Source: Hyphomonadaceae bacterium
GTDB lineage: Bacteria; Pseudomonadota; Alphaproteobacteria; Caulobacterales; Aquidulcibacteraceae
Length of the DNA: 52,288 nucleotides
Direction of reading: 5' to 3'
NCBI GenBank assembly: GCA_016791445.1
Contig: JAEUMP010000019.1
Coordinates: 1 to 52,288, forward strand
The position numbers and the translations under genes are program-made. Every line of letters begins with the position of its first letter. The stretch's first letter is position 1. The notes under the pieces are model-generated. The model was not told the DNA's origin, made no database searches, and worked only from the letters and a program-made list of their open reading frames with translations. Below are positions 43,375 through 52,147 of the stretch, in pieces.

Positions 43375-44805
43375 CTAGGCGGCGTGCGCGATCAATTTTG
43401 TCTCGAGATAGGCGTCGAGGCCTTCGATGCCCCCTTCACGCCCGTGGCCGCTCCAACCGACACCGCCGAACGGCGTCTCCGGCGTGGAAACCGCCATCGT
43501 GTTGACGCCCACCATGCCCGCGCGCAGTCCATCGCCGACGGCGATCGCCGTGGCGTTGTCGCGCGTGAAGGCATAGGCCGCCAAGCCGACCGGGAGACTG
43601 TTGGCACGCTGAAGCGCTTCACTGTGGGTTTCGAAGCTGCAGATCGGCGCCACTGGCCCGAACGGTTCTTCGGTCATCAGCAGGCTTTCGTCCGGCAGAT
43701 CCGTTATCACTGTCGGTGCGAAGAAGTTCCCGCGATTTCCGATGCGGGACCCGCCCGCACGAACGACGGCGCCGCGCGAGACCGCATCCGCAATCAGCCG
43801 CTCCATGGCGACGACGCGCCGCGCATTCGCGAGCGGTCCCATCTGCACGCCCGCTTCCAGACCATCGCCGACGCGCAAGGCAGTCGCCGCCGCTGCAAAC
43901 CGATCGACAAAGCGTTCGAACGCCGGCGCCTGCACGAAAAAGCGGGTCGGCGAGATGCACACCTGCCCCGCATTTCGAAACTTGGCCGCCGCAAGAGTGG
44001 ACGCCGCCTGATCGATATCCGCATCGGCAAAGACGAGCACGGGCGCGTGGCCGCCGAGTTCCATGGTCGTGCGCAAGAGGTTATCGGCGGCCCGTTTCGC
44101 CAGCACCTTGCCGACCTGCGTCGAGCCTGTGAACGACATCTTGCGTGTAAGCGGCGACGCGAGCAGATGCTGCGATATGTCCTCCGGATTGCCGAAGACG
44201 AGATTGAGCACGCCGTTCGGAAGCCCCGCATCGTGCAACGCCTTCACCAGCTGATACGCCACGCCCGGCGCTTCTTCAGCCGCCTTCAGGACGAGCGTGC
44301 AGCCTGCGGCGAGCGCGCCGCCGATCTTGCGGGCCGGCGTCAGCGCGGGAAAATTCCACGGCGTGAACGCCACCGAGACGCCGACAGGCTCGCGCACGAC
44401 CAGCTGGCGCACGCCGGGCGCCGAGGGAACGACACGACCATACGCGCGCCGTCCTTCCTCCGCGTACCAGTCGATGACATCGGCGGCGAACAACGTCTCG
44501 CCCCGCGATTCAGCGAGCGGTTTGCCCTGTTCCAGGGTCATGACGCGTGCAATCGCATCGACACGCTGACGGATCAGCGCCGCGCCCTCGCGGAGAATGC
44601 GCGCACGCACCGCCGGCGCTGTCGCGCGCCAGCCGAGAAACGCGCGATCGGCAGACAGGAGCGCCCTGTCGAGATCAGCCGCCGTTGCGTGCGGAAGGTC
44701 CGCAATGGCTTCACCGGTCGCCGGATTGAGGACAGGCGTGTTCTCCCGCTCGCGCGACGCAACGTGGTCGCCATCGATGACGAGATGCAGATCAGGATAG
44801 TCCAT
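43375..44805 (-). CDS. NAD(P)-dependent aldehyde dehydrogenase (succinate/2-oxoglutarate semialdehyde type)
   Basis: The 476-residue protein has Asn151 (FTPWNFP), FTGSTQVGKVL, Glu249 (MELGGHAP) and the nucleophile Cys283 (NAGQVCISPTRF). The GQVCISPTRF form and overall pattern are those of GabD-like and 2-oxoglutarate-semialdehyde dehydrogenases. As last gene of module B it would oxidise 2-oxoglutarate semialdehyde (pentose route) or lactaldehyde (L-fucose route); the sequence does not decide. It follows the FAH-family gene by 42 bases. Confidence 0.88.
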   Translation of the reverse strand: MDYPDLHLVIDGDHVASRERENTPVLNPATGEAIADLPHATAADLDRALLSADRAFLGWRATAPAVRARILREGAALIRQRVDAIARVMTLEQGKPLAESRGETLFAADVIDWYAEEGRRAYGRVVPSAPGVRQLVVREPVGVSVAFTPWNFPALTPARKIGGALAAGCTLVLKAAEEAPGVAYQLVKALHDAGLPNGVLNLVFGNPEDISQHLLASPLTRKMSFTGSTQVGKVLAKRAADNLLRTTMELGGHAPVLVFADADIDQAASTLAAAKFRNAGQVCISPTRFFVQAPAFERFVDRFAAAATALRVGDGLEAGVQMGPLANARRVVAMERLIADAVSRGAVVRAGGSRIGNRGNFFAPTVITDLPDESLLMTEEPFGPVAPICSFETHSEALQRANSLPVGLAAYAFTRDNATAIAVGDGLRAGMVGVNTMAVSTPETPFGGVGWSGHGREGGIEGLDAYLETKLIAHAA

Positions 44806-44847
44806 GACTGTGCTTCCGGAATTGGACGGGATGGCGGGATGCGCGTC

Positions 44848-45969
44848 TCAGAGAAGTCCGCGCCGGGAGAGAGAGCGCATCAGCGCGCGTGCGCCGAACT
44901 GCCACGGCGGCGCAAGATGGCAATGCGTCACCTCGTTGTGGAGCGCCCCCAATCGAGGCGATGAAATGCACACACGGTCGCCCGGCTTGTGCGTGAACCC
45001 GCGACCTGGAACATCCCTGTCCTGCGTCGGTGAAAACAGCGTGCCGAGAAACAGCATCATGCCGTCGGGGTATTGATGATCGGCATTCAACGCCTGCCGC
45101 ACGAGATCGGCGGGATCACGACTGATGCGCGACATGGCGCTTTGGCCGCTCAAACGAAAGCCGTCCTGGCCTTCGATCGTCAATTCCAGAACCGCCGACC
45201 GCACATCATCAAGGCTGAAATCAGCGTCGAACAGACGGATGAACGGACCGATGGCGCATGATGCGTTGTTGTCCTTCGCCTTGGAGAGCAGGAGGGCGCT
45301 CCTGCCCTCGACATCGCGCAGGTTCACATCGTTGCCAAGCGTGGCGCCGACGATCGCGCCCGATGAACTGCACGCGAGAACGACTTCCGGCTCCGGATTG
45401 TTCCACTCCGAACGGACGTGCACGCCGACATGAGCGCCGGCGCCGACAGCGGACATCGGCTGCGCCTTGGTGAATATCTCCGCGTCCGGCCCGATGCCGA
45501 CTTCGAGATACTGCGACCACAACCCCGCTTCCATCAACGCCGTCTTCGCACGCGCGGACTCCGGCGTACCCGGACGCACTGACGTAAGCTCTGCGCCGAT
45601 CCTGTCCGCAATTTCAGCGCGCAATGCGCCGGCCGCCTCAGGATCGCCCTTCGCGCGCTCTTCGATCACGCGCTCGATCATGCTGTCCGCGAAGGTGACG
45701 CCCGCGGCCTTGATCGCCTGCAAATCGCAGGGCGCAAGCAGACGCGCATCATCGATGCCTGCAAGGCGTTCCCCGGGGCAGGCGCGCACGCGGGCGACGA
45801 CGTCGTCCAGATCGAGCAGATCGCTCATTGTCGGCGCGAGCAAGGAAAGGTCCCACACGGCGCCTTCGCGGACGACGACGACGCGTGGCCCCGGCGTTTC
45901 GTCTTCGATCCAGACGCGCCCGACGAGGCACGCCCGCTCCGCATCTTCCGGGAGACAGTGCATTGTCAT
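44848..45969 (-). CDS. Fumarylacetoacetate hydrolase (FAH) family protein, sugar-acid type
   Basis: The 373-residue protein has the long N-terminal part of sugar-acid FAH enzymes (IKAAGVTFADSMIERVIEERA), the metal-binding ExE in SEWNNPEPEVVLA, GNDVNLRDVEG and the terminal RGFTHKPGDRVCISSPRLG. Enzymes of this size class include 2-keto-3-deoxy-D-arabinonate dehydratase and hydrolases of diketo-deoxy sugar acids. It therefore acts on the 2-keto-3-deoxy acid made by the dehydratase. Its ATG overlaps the stop of the lactonase gene (ATGA). Confidence 0.85.
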   Translation of the reverse strand: MTMHCLPEDAERACLVGRVWIEDETPGPRVVVVREGAVWDLSLLAPTMSDLLDLDDVVARVRACPGERLAGIDDARLLAPCDLQAIKAAGVTFADSMIERVIEERAKGDPEAAGALRAEIADRIGAELTSVRPGTPESARAKTALMEAGLWSQYLEVGIGPDAEIFTKAQPMSAVGAGAHVGVHVRSEWNNPEPEVVLACSSSGAIVGATLGNDVNLRDVEGRSALLLSKAKDNNASCAIGPFIRLFDADFSLDDVRSAVLELTIEGQDGFRLSGQSAMSRISRDPADLVRQALNADHQYPDGMMLFLGTLFSPTQDRDVPGRGFTHKPGDRVCISSPRLGALHNEVTHCHLAPPWQFGARALMRSLSRRGLL

Positions 45970-46796
45970 GTCGCCAATCCATAGAATGCAACGGCAGTCT
46001 CGCCCCAGATCGCCGCCTGTTCGTCAGCCTTGAGCCGCGCCGTGGCGCGCGCGCACAACCCGGCCCAACGGGCATAATCTCCCTTGAGGTTCAGCACCGG
46101 CCAATCGCTGCCCCACATCAGTCGGTATGGGCCGAACACATCGATGAGCGCTTCGATGTAGGGCGTTACGTCCGCGTCCGTCCAATCGGCTGCGGCTTCG
46201 GTGATCAACCCGGAGAGTTTGCAGTGCACATCGCCCTCGGCGGCGACGGCGCGCATCATCGCGAGCCAATCGTCGAAGGCGCCCGTGGCGATGTCGGGCT
46301 TGGCGCCATGGTCGATGACGATGCGCAGATCGCGATGTCGCGCCACGAACCGACGGAGGTGCGGCAGATGCCGCGGCTTCACAAGCGCATCAAACCGCAA
46401 TCCCGCTTCGGCCATGGCGCGCGCCGCTTCCGTCGCCGCATCGCCCAGCATCCAGTCGTCGGCGCCGATGTCCTGGATCATCGGGCGAAGGCCGACCAGC
46501 CGCGTGTCCCGCGCACACTCTTCAATACGCCGTGTCGCGTCGCCGCCGTCGAAATCGACCCACCCGACAACACCGGCGACGAAAGATGTCTGCGCAGCCG
46601 TCTCGAGCAGCCAGCGCGTCTCGGCCTCGCTTGGCGCGGCCTGCACGAGGACGGTGCGGTCGATGCGCGCGGTCGCCAGCGCGGGCGCGAGATCCTCCGG
46701 CGGGAAATCGCGGTAGATCGCCGTCATCTCGGGCGTCAACCAGCCATAGTCGCCGCGCGCGAGCCGCCAGACGTGGTGATGCGCGTCAATCCTCAT
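45966..46796 (-). CDS. COG3618 amidohydrolase (L-fucono-lactonase-like)
   Basis: The 276-residue protein begins MRIDAHHHVWRLARGDYGWL with the metal-binding His pair at 6-8, and has VIDHGAKPDI and MWGSDWPVLNL with the catalytic Asp. COG3618 members are sugar-1,4- or 1,5-lactonases, L-fuconolactonase being the best known, and occur beside FucU and aldo/keto reductases as here. It opens the lactone formed by the dehydrogenase. Its first codons overlap the mutarotase gene by 11 bases. Confidence 0.88.
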   Translation of the reverse strand: MRIDAHHHVWRLARGDYGWLTPEMTAIYRDFPPEDLAPALATARIDRTVLVQAAPSEAETRWLLETAAQTSFVAGVVGWVDFDGGDATRRIEECARDTRLVGLRPMIQDIGADDWMLGDAATEAARAMAEAGLRFDALVKPRHLPHLRRFVARHRDLRIVIDHGAKPDIATGAFDDWLAMMRAVAAEGDVHCKLSGLITEAAADWTDADVTPYIEALIDVFGPYRLMWGSDWPVLNLKGDYARWAGLCARATARLKADEQAAIWGETAVAFYGLAT

Positions 46797-47220
46797 GCCG
46801 GACCACGCCCTTTGCGAGAATGATGTTCCCGTACAGCCGCGTTTCACCCGTCGCCACGATCGCGAACGCCTGGCGCGCCCGCGTGTAGAATGCAGCGCGT
46901 TCCAGCGCGCCGATGCCCGCATCATACCCCGCGCGACGCAGGACCGTTTCGAAGGCGCTCGCGATCGGCGGCGATTCATCGGGTGCATCGACGATCGCCA
47001 TGCGCCATGCCGCCGGCGTTTGAAAGTCATCGATGGGCAGGAGCGACACGATGGCGCCCAGCATGCGGACAGCGTCGACGCCATCCGCGCGCACCAGTCT
47101 CTGGGCATGTGTCGTCGCCGGAAAATTCGCATCGACGATCGCGATCTCGTCGCCGTGTCCCATGGCGCGCAGGATCGACAGCGCCTCAGGCCCGAGAAGC
47201 GGATCAATGCCTTTCAGCAT
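46786..47220 (-). CDS. fucU: RbsD/FucU-family sugar mutarotase
   Basis: The 144-residue protein starts MLKGIDPLLGPEALSILRAM and has GHGDEIAIVDANFPA with the active His22 and Asp30, and ends YGNIILAKGVV. FucU converts alpha- and beta-anomers of L-fucose, supplying the form used by the dehydrogenase. Length and motifs match FucU better than RbsD. It overlaps the aldo/keto reductase gene by seven bases, so the two are co-translated. Confidence 0.87.
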   Translation of the reverse strand: MLKGIDPLLGPEALSILRAMGHGDEIAIVDANFPATTHAQRLVRADGVDAVRMLGAIVSLLPIDDFQTPAAWRMAIVDAPDESPPIASAFETVLRRAGYDAGIGALERAAFYTRARQAFAIVATGETRLYGNIILAKGVVRHED

Positions 47221-48224
47221 GCCTTCGTCCTCACGCCGTGCGCACTGAGGGCTTCCCAGAGCGACCCGGGAATCGGCGTCGAAAGCGACGCTGCATTGGC
47301 CGTCACCTCCGCCGCCGATTGCCCCCCTTGAAGGATCGTCGTCACGCCCGGGAAGCGCAGCGGAAACTGCAGCGCTGCATCGGCGAGCCGGACATCGAAA
47401 TCGGCGCAAATTCTCTCGAGTTCGCGTACCCGCGTCCGGATATGGTCGGAAGCCGGTGCATACGCATAGCGCCCGCCGTCGCCGGAACCCGTCGCAAGAA
47501 CGCCGCTGTTGAACACACCGCCGACGATCACCGCGACTCCGCGCGTCGCGCAGGCAGGAACAAGCGCGTCCAGCGCCGACTGATCGAGAAGCGTCAGCCG
47601 CCCCGCGATGAGCACGACATCCGGATCGGCTTCCTGCAACAGTCGCTCGCACGGCGAACACTCGTTCATGCCCGCGCCCAGGGCCCGCACGTCGCCCGCG
47701 CGCCTCAACTCGTCCAGTGCGCGCCACCCGCCCTGCATGAGGTCGCGCCAGTGCGCTGGCGCCGCGTCGCCGTGGGTCACGGGATCCAGATCGTGCACGA
47801 ACAGGATGTCGATCGGCACGCCGAGACGGCGAAGGCTGTCCTCAAAGGACCGCATAACGCCGTCATAGGTGTAGTCGAATGCGACCCGCATCTGCGGCGT
47901 GTTCACATAGATGCCGCTGTTCTCGTGACCTCTTGCGCAAGGCTCAAGCAGACGCCCCACCTTCGTGGACAGGACAAACGCATTGCGCTCTCGCCGGCGC
48001 AGATGGTCGCCAAGCCGCTGTTCTGAAAGCCCATGACCATAGAGCGGCGCGGTGTCGAAATAGCGCGCGCCGGACGCCCAGGCGGCTTCGACGACAGATG
48101 CAGCTTCCTCCGCCGTGAGCGCACGGTTCATGTTGCCGAGCGGCGCCGCGCCGAAGCCGAGACGGCCAAGCTCGAGCGCACCGCCGCGCCGCAGGCGTAC
48201 GACGCCGCCGGCGCTCGATGTCAT
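47214..48224 (-). CDS. Aldo/keto reductase, L-fucose/D-threo-aldose 1-dehydrogenase type
   Basis: The 336-residue barrel has the AKR tetrad Asp57, Tyr62 (FDTAPLYGHG), Lys88 (LSTKVG) and His144 (LFVHDLD). This subgroup (FDTAPLYGxGLSE and ILFVHDLDPVTHG) contains L-fucose/D-arabinose/D-threo-aldose 1-dehydrogenase and pyridoxal 4-dehydrogenase. It would oxidise L-fucose or D-arabinose to the lactone with NAD(P). Its start overlaps the GntR stop (ATGA). Confidence 0.88.
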   Translation of the reverse strand: MTSSAGGVVRLRRGGALELGRLGFGAAPLGNMNRALTAEEAASVVEAAWASGARYFDTAPLYGHGLSEQRLGDHLRRRERNAFVLSTKVGRLLEPCARGHENSGIYVNTPQMRVAFDYTYDGVMRSFEDSLRRLGVPIDILFVHDLDPVTHGDAAPAHWRDLMQGGWRALDELRRAGDVRALGAGMNECSPCERLLQEADPDVVLIAGRLTLLDQSALDALVPACATRGVAVIVGGVFNSGVLATGSGDGGRYAYAPASDHIRTRVRELERICADFDVRLADAALQFPLRFPGVTTILQGGQSAAEVTANAASLSTPIPGSLWEALSAHGVRTKAC

Positions 48225-48907
48225 GGGCCCACGCCCACGCGTTGCATGAGTTGCGCCTCGACGGCCTTCAAGACGGCGTTCAGGTGCGCGCGCATGGCCG
48301 CCGCCGCAAACTCGCCATCTCCGAGCCTGATCGCTTCGACGAGGCGCACATGCTCACGCAGCGTCTCTTCCGGACGTCCCGCTTCGGGCAGCGCGACCCG
48401 GCGGACGCGGTCCAGCTGCGCGCGGGCGCCGTCAAGAAACCGGCGCGCCAGCGGACGATCGGCAAATGCAAAGATGCTGTCGTGCAGGGTTTCGTCGAGT
48501 TCGTAGAAGCGCGTCAGTTCCTCGGCGGCGAGCGCGCGCGCCTGCTCGGCGATGTTTGCATCGAGCGACGCCATGAGCGCGTCCGTGCGCGCGAGCGCCA
48601 CTTGCCGCATCGCTTCGGTTTCGAGCGCCATGCGGATGAACATGCCTTCGCGCACGGCCTCGGCGCGGATCTCCGCGACGAAGCTGCCATGCTGCGGAAA
48701 CACCTCCACGAGGCCTTCAGAGGTCAGACGCGCGATGGCCTCGTTCACCGGCGCGCGCGAGACGCCGAACGCGAGCGCAAGCTCGTCCTTCTTCAGCATC
48801 GCGCCGGGCGGAAGCTCGAGTTCGCGGATGCGCCGGCGCAGCGCGAGATAGACGCGCTCGGTCTTGGCCAGGCCGGCGTCGTCGGGGGCGGCGCGAAGTG
48901 ATTGCAT
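48221..48907 (-). CDS. GntR-family (FadR/FCD) regulator of module B
   Basis: The 228-residue protein has an N-terminal winged helix (RVYLALRRRIRELELPPGAMLKKDELALAFGVSRAPVNEAIARL) and an FCD ligand domain with metal-binding His residues (DETLHDSIF, LREHVRLVEAI). It heads the leftward operon and is divergent from the UxaA gene; a perfect 16-bp palindrome lies 16 bases upstream. The simplest reading is autorepression plus control of uxaA-like dehydratase, relieved by a sugar acid. Confidence 0.9.
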   Translation of the reverse strand: MQSLRAAPDDAGLAKTERVYLALRRRIRELELPPGAMLKKDELALAFGVSRAPVNEAIARLTSEGLVEVFPQHGSFVAEIRAEAVREGMFIRMALETEAMRQVALARTDALMASLDANIAEQARALAAEELTRFYELDETLHDSIFAFADRPLARRFLDGARAQLDRVRRVALPEAGRPEETLREHVRLVEAIRLGDGEFAAAAMRAHLNAVLKAVEAQLMQRVGVGP

Positions 48908-48922
48908 GCCAGCCCAACCTAC

Positions 48923-48938
48923 CGCTAACATGTTAGCG
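48923..48938. promoter_or_regulatory. Perfect 16-bp palindrome, probable GntR operator
   Basis: CGCTAACATGTTAGCG is a perfect inverted repeat in the 101-base spacer between gntR and the divergent dehydratase gene. Length and symmetry suit FadR-type dimers. It differs fully from the TAGTG-N2-CACTA sites of module A, so the two modules are under separate control. Confidence 0.78.
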
Positions 48939-49008
48939 TGCGCAAGCGGGGGCGGTTCGGCCTTTGCGCGCGCCCGCCGCAAGCGCCCGGACAGGAGCCA
49001 GACGCCCC

Positions 49009-50550
49009 TTGAGTTCCCAAGTGACCTCTCCCGTGACCTCTTCAGCGCCCCCCGCCGCCCTCCGGCTCCACCCGACGGACAATGTCGCGGTCGCCACCGC
49101 CGCGCTGGCGGCGGGCGTGACGGCGCACCCTCTCGATGTGGTGACTTCCGAGGCGATCCCGCGCGGCCACAAGATCGCGCTCGAGACCATCCAGCGCGGC
49201 GCACGGGTCATCAAATACGGGCAGCTGATCGGGGCCGCGCTCGCGGATATTCCGGCGGGCGCTCATGTCCACGTCCACAATCTCGCCGTCACGCTCGACC
49301 GCCTTCCCGCACGGACGGCGACGGCGGCGATCGCCCCCGCAACGCCGCGCACCTTCATGGGATACCGGCGCGCCGACGGGCGTCACGGAACGCGCAATTA
49401 TGTGGCGATCCTCACCACGGTGAATTGCTCGGGCACCGTCGCGCGGCTCATCGCCGAAGAAGCGCAGCGCTCCAACCTCCTCGACCGCTTCACCAACGTC
49501 GATGGCGTCGTGCCGATCGTCCACACGTCGGGGTGCGGCATGGCGGACCGCGGCGAAGGCCACGATCTTCTCCTGCGCACGCTGATCGGGACGGCGGCCA
49601 ATCCGAATTTCGGCGCGGTGCTGCTGGTCGGACTTGGTTGCGAAGTCCTGCAGATCGGAAAATTCATGCGCGTGCTGGAGCGCGCCAACGCCGCCGTGCG
49701 CGCCTTCACCATCCAGGACGCGGGCGGCACGCGCGCCGCCGTCGCGGAGGGCCTCGCGCAACTTGAGGCATTGTTGCCGCTGGCGAACGCTGCGGAGCGC
49801 ACCGAATCTCCCGCTTCCGCGCTGATGCTCGGACTGCAGTGCGGCGGTTCGGATGCGTGGTCGGGGCTGACGTCCAATCCCGCGCTGGGCGCGGCCGCAG
49901 ACCGGCTCGTCGCGCTCGGCGGCACGGTGCTGCTCTCGGAAACGCCGGAGATCTATGGGGCCGAGCACCTGCTGATCAGCCGCGCCGCAGCGCCGGAGGT
50001 CGCCGCCAAGCTCGAAGCGCGCATGGCCTGGTGGGACCGTTACGCCGCCATGCACGGCACGGAAATGAACAACAATCCTTCCCCCGGGAATATCGCCGGC
50101 GGCCTGACGACCATTCTGGAAAAATCGCTCGGCGCGGTCGCGAAGGCCGGCGCCTCTCCGCTCGTCGATGTCGTGGGCTATGCCGAACCGGTGACGGAGC
50201 GCGGCCTCGTCTTCATGGACAGTCCGGGCTTCGATCCGTGCTCAGCCACCGGACAGATCGCCTCGGGCGCCACGCTCATCGCCTTCACGACGGGTCGCGG
50301 CTCGGCGTTCGGCGCCAAACCGTCGCCGTCGATCAAGCTCTCCTCGAACACCGATATCTACAACCGCATGCGCGACGACATCGACCTCGACTGCGGCCCG
50401 ATCCTCACGGGCGAGGCCACCATCGACAGCAAGGGCGCGGAAATTCTGGAGCTTCTCCTCGCCTGCGCCTCCGGCGCGCGCAGCAAGAGCGAATTGCTCG
50501 GCTATGGCGGCGTCGAATTCGTTCCCTGGCAGATCGGCGCCACGATGTAG
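49009..50550 (+). CDS. UxaA/altronate-dehydratase-family sugar-acid dehydratase
   Basis: The protein of about 513 residues has an N-terminal SAF domain (LRLHPTDNVAVATAALAAGVTAHPLDVVTSEAIPRGHKIA) and a UxaA catalytic part. The latter begins GYRRADGRHGTRNYVAILTTVNCSGTVA and contains HTSGCGMA, LGLQCGGSDAWSG and GLVFMDSPGFDP. Members are iron-dependent dehydratases of altronate, galactarate and related acids. In module B it would dehydrate L-fuconate or D-arabinonate to the 2-keto-3-deoxy acid. No ATG is present: TTG 49009 (AGGAG upstream) is the best start, with GTG 49021 and TTG 48964 as options. Confidence 0.85.
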   Translation: MSSQVTSPVTSSAPPAALRLHPTDNVAVATAALAAGVTAHPLDVVTSEAIPRGHKIALETIQRGARVIKYGQLIGAALADIPAGAHVHVHNLAVTLDRLPARTATAAIAPATPRTFMGYRRADGRHGTRNYVAILTTVNCSGTVARLIAEEAQRSNLLDRFTNVDGVVPIVHTSGCGMADRGEGHDLLLRTLIGTAANPNFGAVLLVGLGCEVLQIGKFMRVLERANAAVRAFTIQDAGGTRAAVAEGLAQLEALLPLANAAERTESPASALMLGLQCGGSDAWSGLTSNPALGAAADRLVALGGTVLLSETPEIYGAEHLLISRAAAPEVAAKLEARMAWWDRYAAMHGTEMNNNPSPGNIAGGLTTILEKSLGAVAKAGASPLVDVVGYAEPVTERGLVFMDSPGFDPCSATGQIASGATLIAFTTGRGSAFGAKPSPSIKLSSNTDIYNRMRDDIDLDCGPILTGEATIDSKGAEILELLLACASGARSKSELLGYGGVEFVPWQIGATM

Positions 50551-50559
50551 CGGGACCGC

Positions 50560-50889
50560 TCAGGCCTTGCGCACGAACTCCGACTTGAGCTGCATGGCGC
50601 CGATGCCGTCGATACGGCAGTCGATATCGTGGTCGCCCTCGACGAGGCGGATATTGCGCACCTTCGTGCCGACCTTCACGACCAGCGACGACCCCTTCAC
50701 CTTCAGGTCCTTGATGACCGTCACGGCGTCACCGTCCTGCAGCACGTTCCCGTTCGCGTCGCGCACCACGCGGGCGGCTTCTGCGGGTGTCGGCGTCCAT
50801 TCGTTGCCGCACTCGGGACAGATCAGCAGCGGCCCGTCCTCGTAGGTGAGTTCGGAGCCGCATTGTGGACACGGTGGAAGATCGCTCAC
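50560..50889 (-). CDS. yjdM: PhnA/YjdM-family zinc-ribbon protein
   Basis: The 109-residue protein has two CPxCG pairs ([27 protein letters not shown]) followed by the PhnA domain [23 protein letters not shown] and [20 protein letters not shown]. It was named from the phosphonate locus of E. coli, but its function is unknown and it is not a phosphonate enzyme by evidence. The start is GTG 50889 with GGAG seven bases upstream. It is convergent with the dehydratase gene and unrelated to module B. Confidence 0.9.
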   Translation of the reverse strand: MSDLPPCPQCGSELTYEDGPLLICPECGNEWTPTPAEAARVVRDANGNVLQDGDAVTVIKDLKVKGSSLVVKVGTKVRNIRLVEGDHDIDCRIDGIGAMQLKSEFVRKA

Positions 50890-50990
50890 GACGCACTCCG
50901 CAGAACTGGCGCACGCGCATAGACCCCCGGATGGCGCCATGCAATCCGCGCGGATGGACGCATGCGCACCGGTTTCGCTAGGATCGGGCC

Positions 50991-52136
50991 ATGATACCGC
51001 TCGAACGCGCCCGCAACATCGCCGATCTGCGTCTCCTCGCGCAGGTGAAACTCCCGCGCATGGTGTTCGACTACATCGACGGCGGCGCCGAGGACGAGAT
51101 CACGCTGGCGCGCAATGTCGATCGCCTGCGCGAGCACACGCTGCACTGGTCCGTGCTCAAGGACATTTCCGCCATCGATACCTCGACGACGATCATGGGC
51201 GCCGACAGCGCGCTGCCCTTCTTCATCACGCCCACCGCCGCCTCGCGCCTCTTCCACTACCAGGGCGAAATGGCCGTCGCACGCGCGGCGACGAAGGCGA
51301 AGACGATCTATTCCATGTCCACCATCGGCTCCACGCGCGTGGAGGATGTCGCGACCGTGGCGCCGGGGCCGAAATGGTTCCAGGTCTATGTGTGGAAGGA
51401 TCGCGGGCTCGTGCGCGAAGGGCTCGCGCGGGCGAAGGCGGCGGGATTCTCCGCGCTCGCGCTCACCGTGGACGTGCCCGTGGCCGGCAATCGCGAACGC
51501 GATCCGAAGAACCGCTTCACCATCCCGCCGAAGATCTCGATGACGACGGCGCTCGACGTGCTTTCGCGCCCGACGTGGGCGTATCGCCTCGCCACATCAC
51601 CGCGCATCCGGCCGGCGAATTTCGACGGCGTCGGCGGCGATCATCCCGGCGGCATCATGGGATTCATCGACAGCCAGTTCGACCGCACGGTGACGTGGAA
51701 GGACGCCGCCTGGCTGATCGAGGAATGGAACGGCCCCGTCGCGATCAAGGGCGTGATGAGCGCGAGCGATGCGCGCGAATGCCTCGCCATCGGCGCGGCG
51801 GGCGTGTGGGTCTCCAATCACGGCGGGCGCCAGCTCGATCGCGTAAGCGCCACCATCGATGCGCTGCCGGAAGTGGTCGACGCCGTTGGCGGCCGCGCGA
51901 GCGTGGTCTTCGACGGCGGCGTGCGGCGCGGCACGGACGTGCTCACCGCGCTCGCGCTCGGCGCGGACGGCGTCGCCATCGGGCGCGCCTATCTCTACGG
52001 CCTCGGCGCCGGCGGCGAGGCGGGCGTGACGAAAGCGCTGCAGATTCTCGAGACCGAACTGCGCCGCGACATGGCGCTGCTCGGCGTCACGCGCATCGCG
52101 GAAATCACGCGCGGAATGGTGTCGCGGCCGCGGTAG
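50991..52136 (+). CDS. FMN-dependent alpha-hydroxy-acid dehydrogenase (L-lactate dehydrogenase type)
   Basis: The 381-residue protein has [20 protein letters not shown], the FMN and substrate segments [20 protein letters not shown] and [19 protein letters not shown], and the catalytic His in [41 protein letters not shown] ends the FMN site. The family includes LldD and mandelate dehydrogenase. If module B ends in L-lactate this enzyme could oxidise it to pyruvate, which would connect it to the preceding genes, but it stands apart as a single gene. Confidence 0.9.
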   Translation: MIPLERARNIADLRLLAQVKLPRMVFDYIDGGAEDEITLARNVDRLREHTLHWSVLKDISAIDTSTTIMGADSALPFFITPTAASRLFHYQGEMAVARAATKAKTIYSMSTIGSTRVEDVATVAPGPKWFQVYVWKDRGLVREGLARAKAAGFSALALTVDVPVAGNRERDPKNRFTIPPKISMTTALDVLSRPTWAYRLATSPRIRPANFDGVGGDHPGGIMGFIDSQFDRTVTWKDAAWLIEEWNGPVAIKGVMSASDARECLAIGAAGVWVSNHGGRQLDRVSATIDALPEVVDAVGGRASVVFDGGVRRGTDVLTALALGADGVAIGRAYLYGLGAGGEAGVTKALQILETELRRDMALLGVTRIAEITRGMVSRPR

Positions 52137-52147
52137 CGATGCCCGCC

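Noticed and set aside
50560-50889. Phosphonate metabolism locus suggested by PhnA
   Set aside because: No other phn genes are present, and PhnA/YjdM proteins are widespread without phosphonate function.
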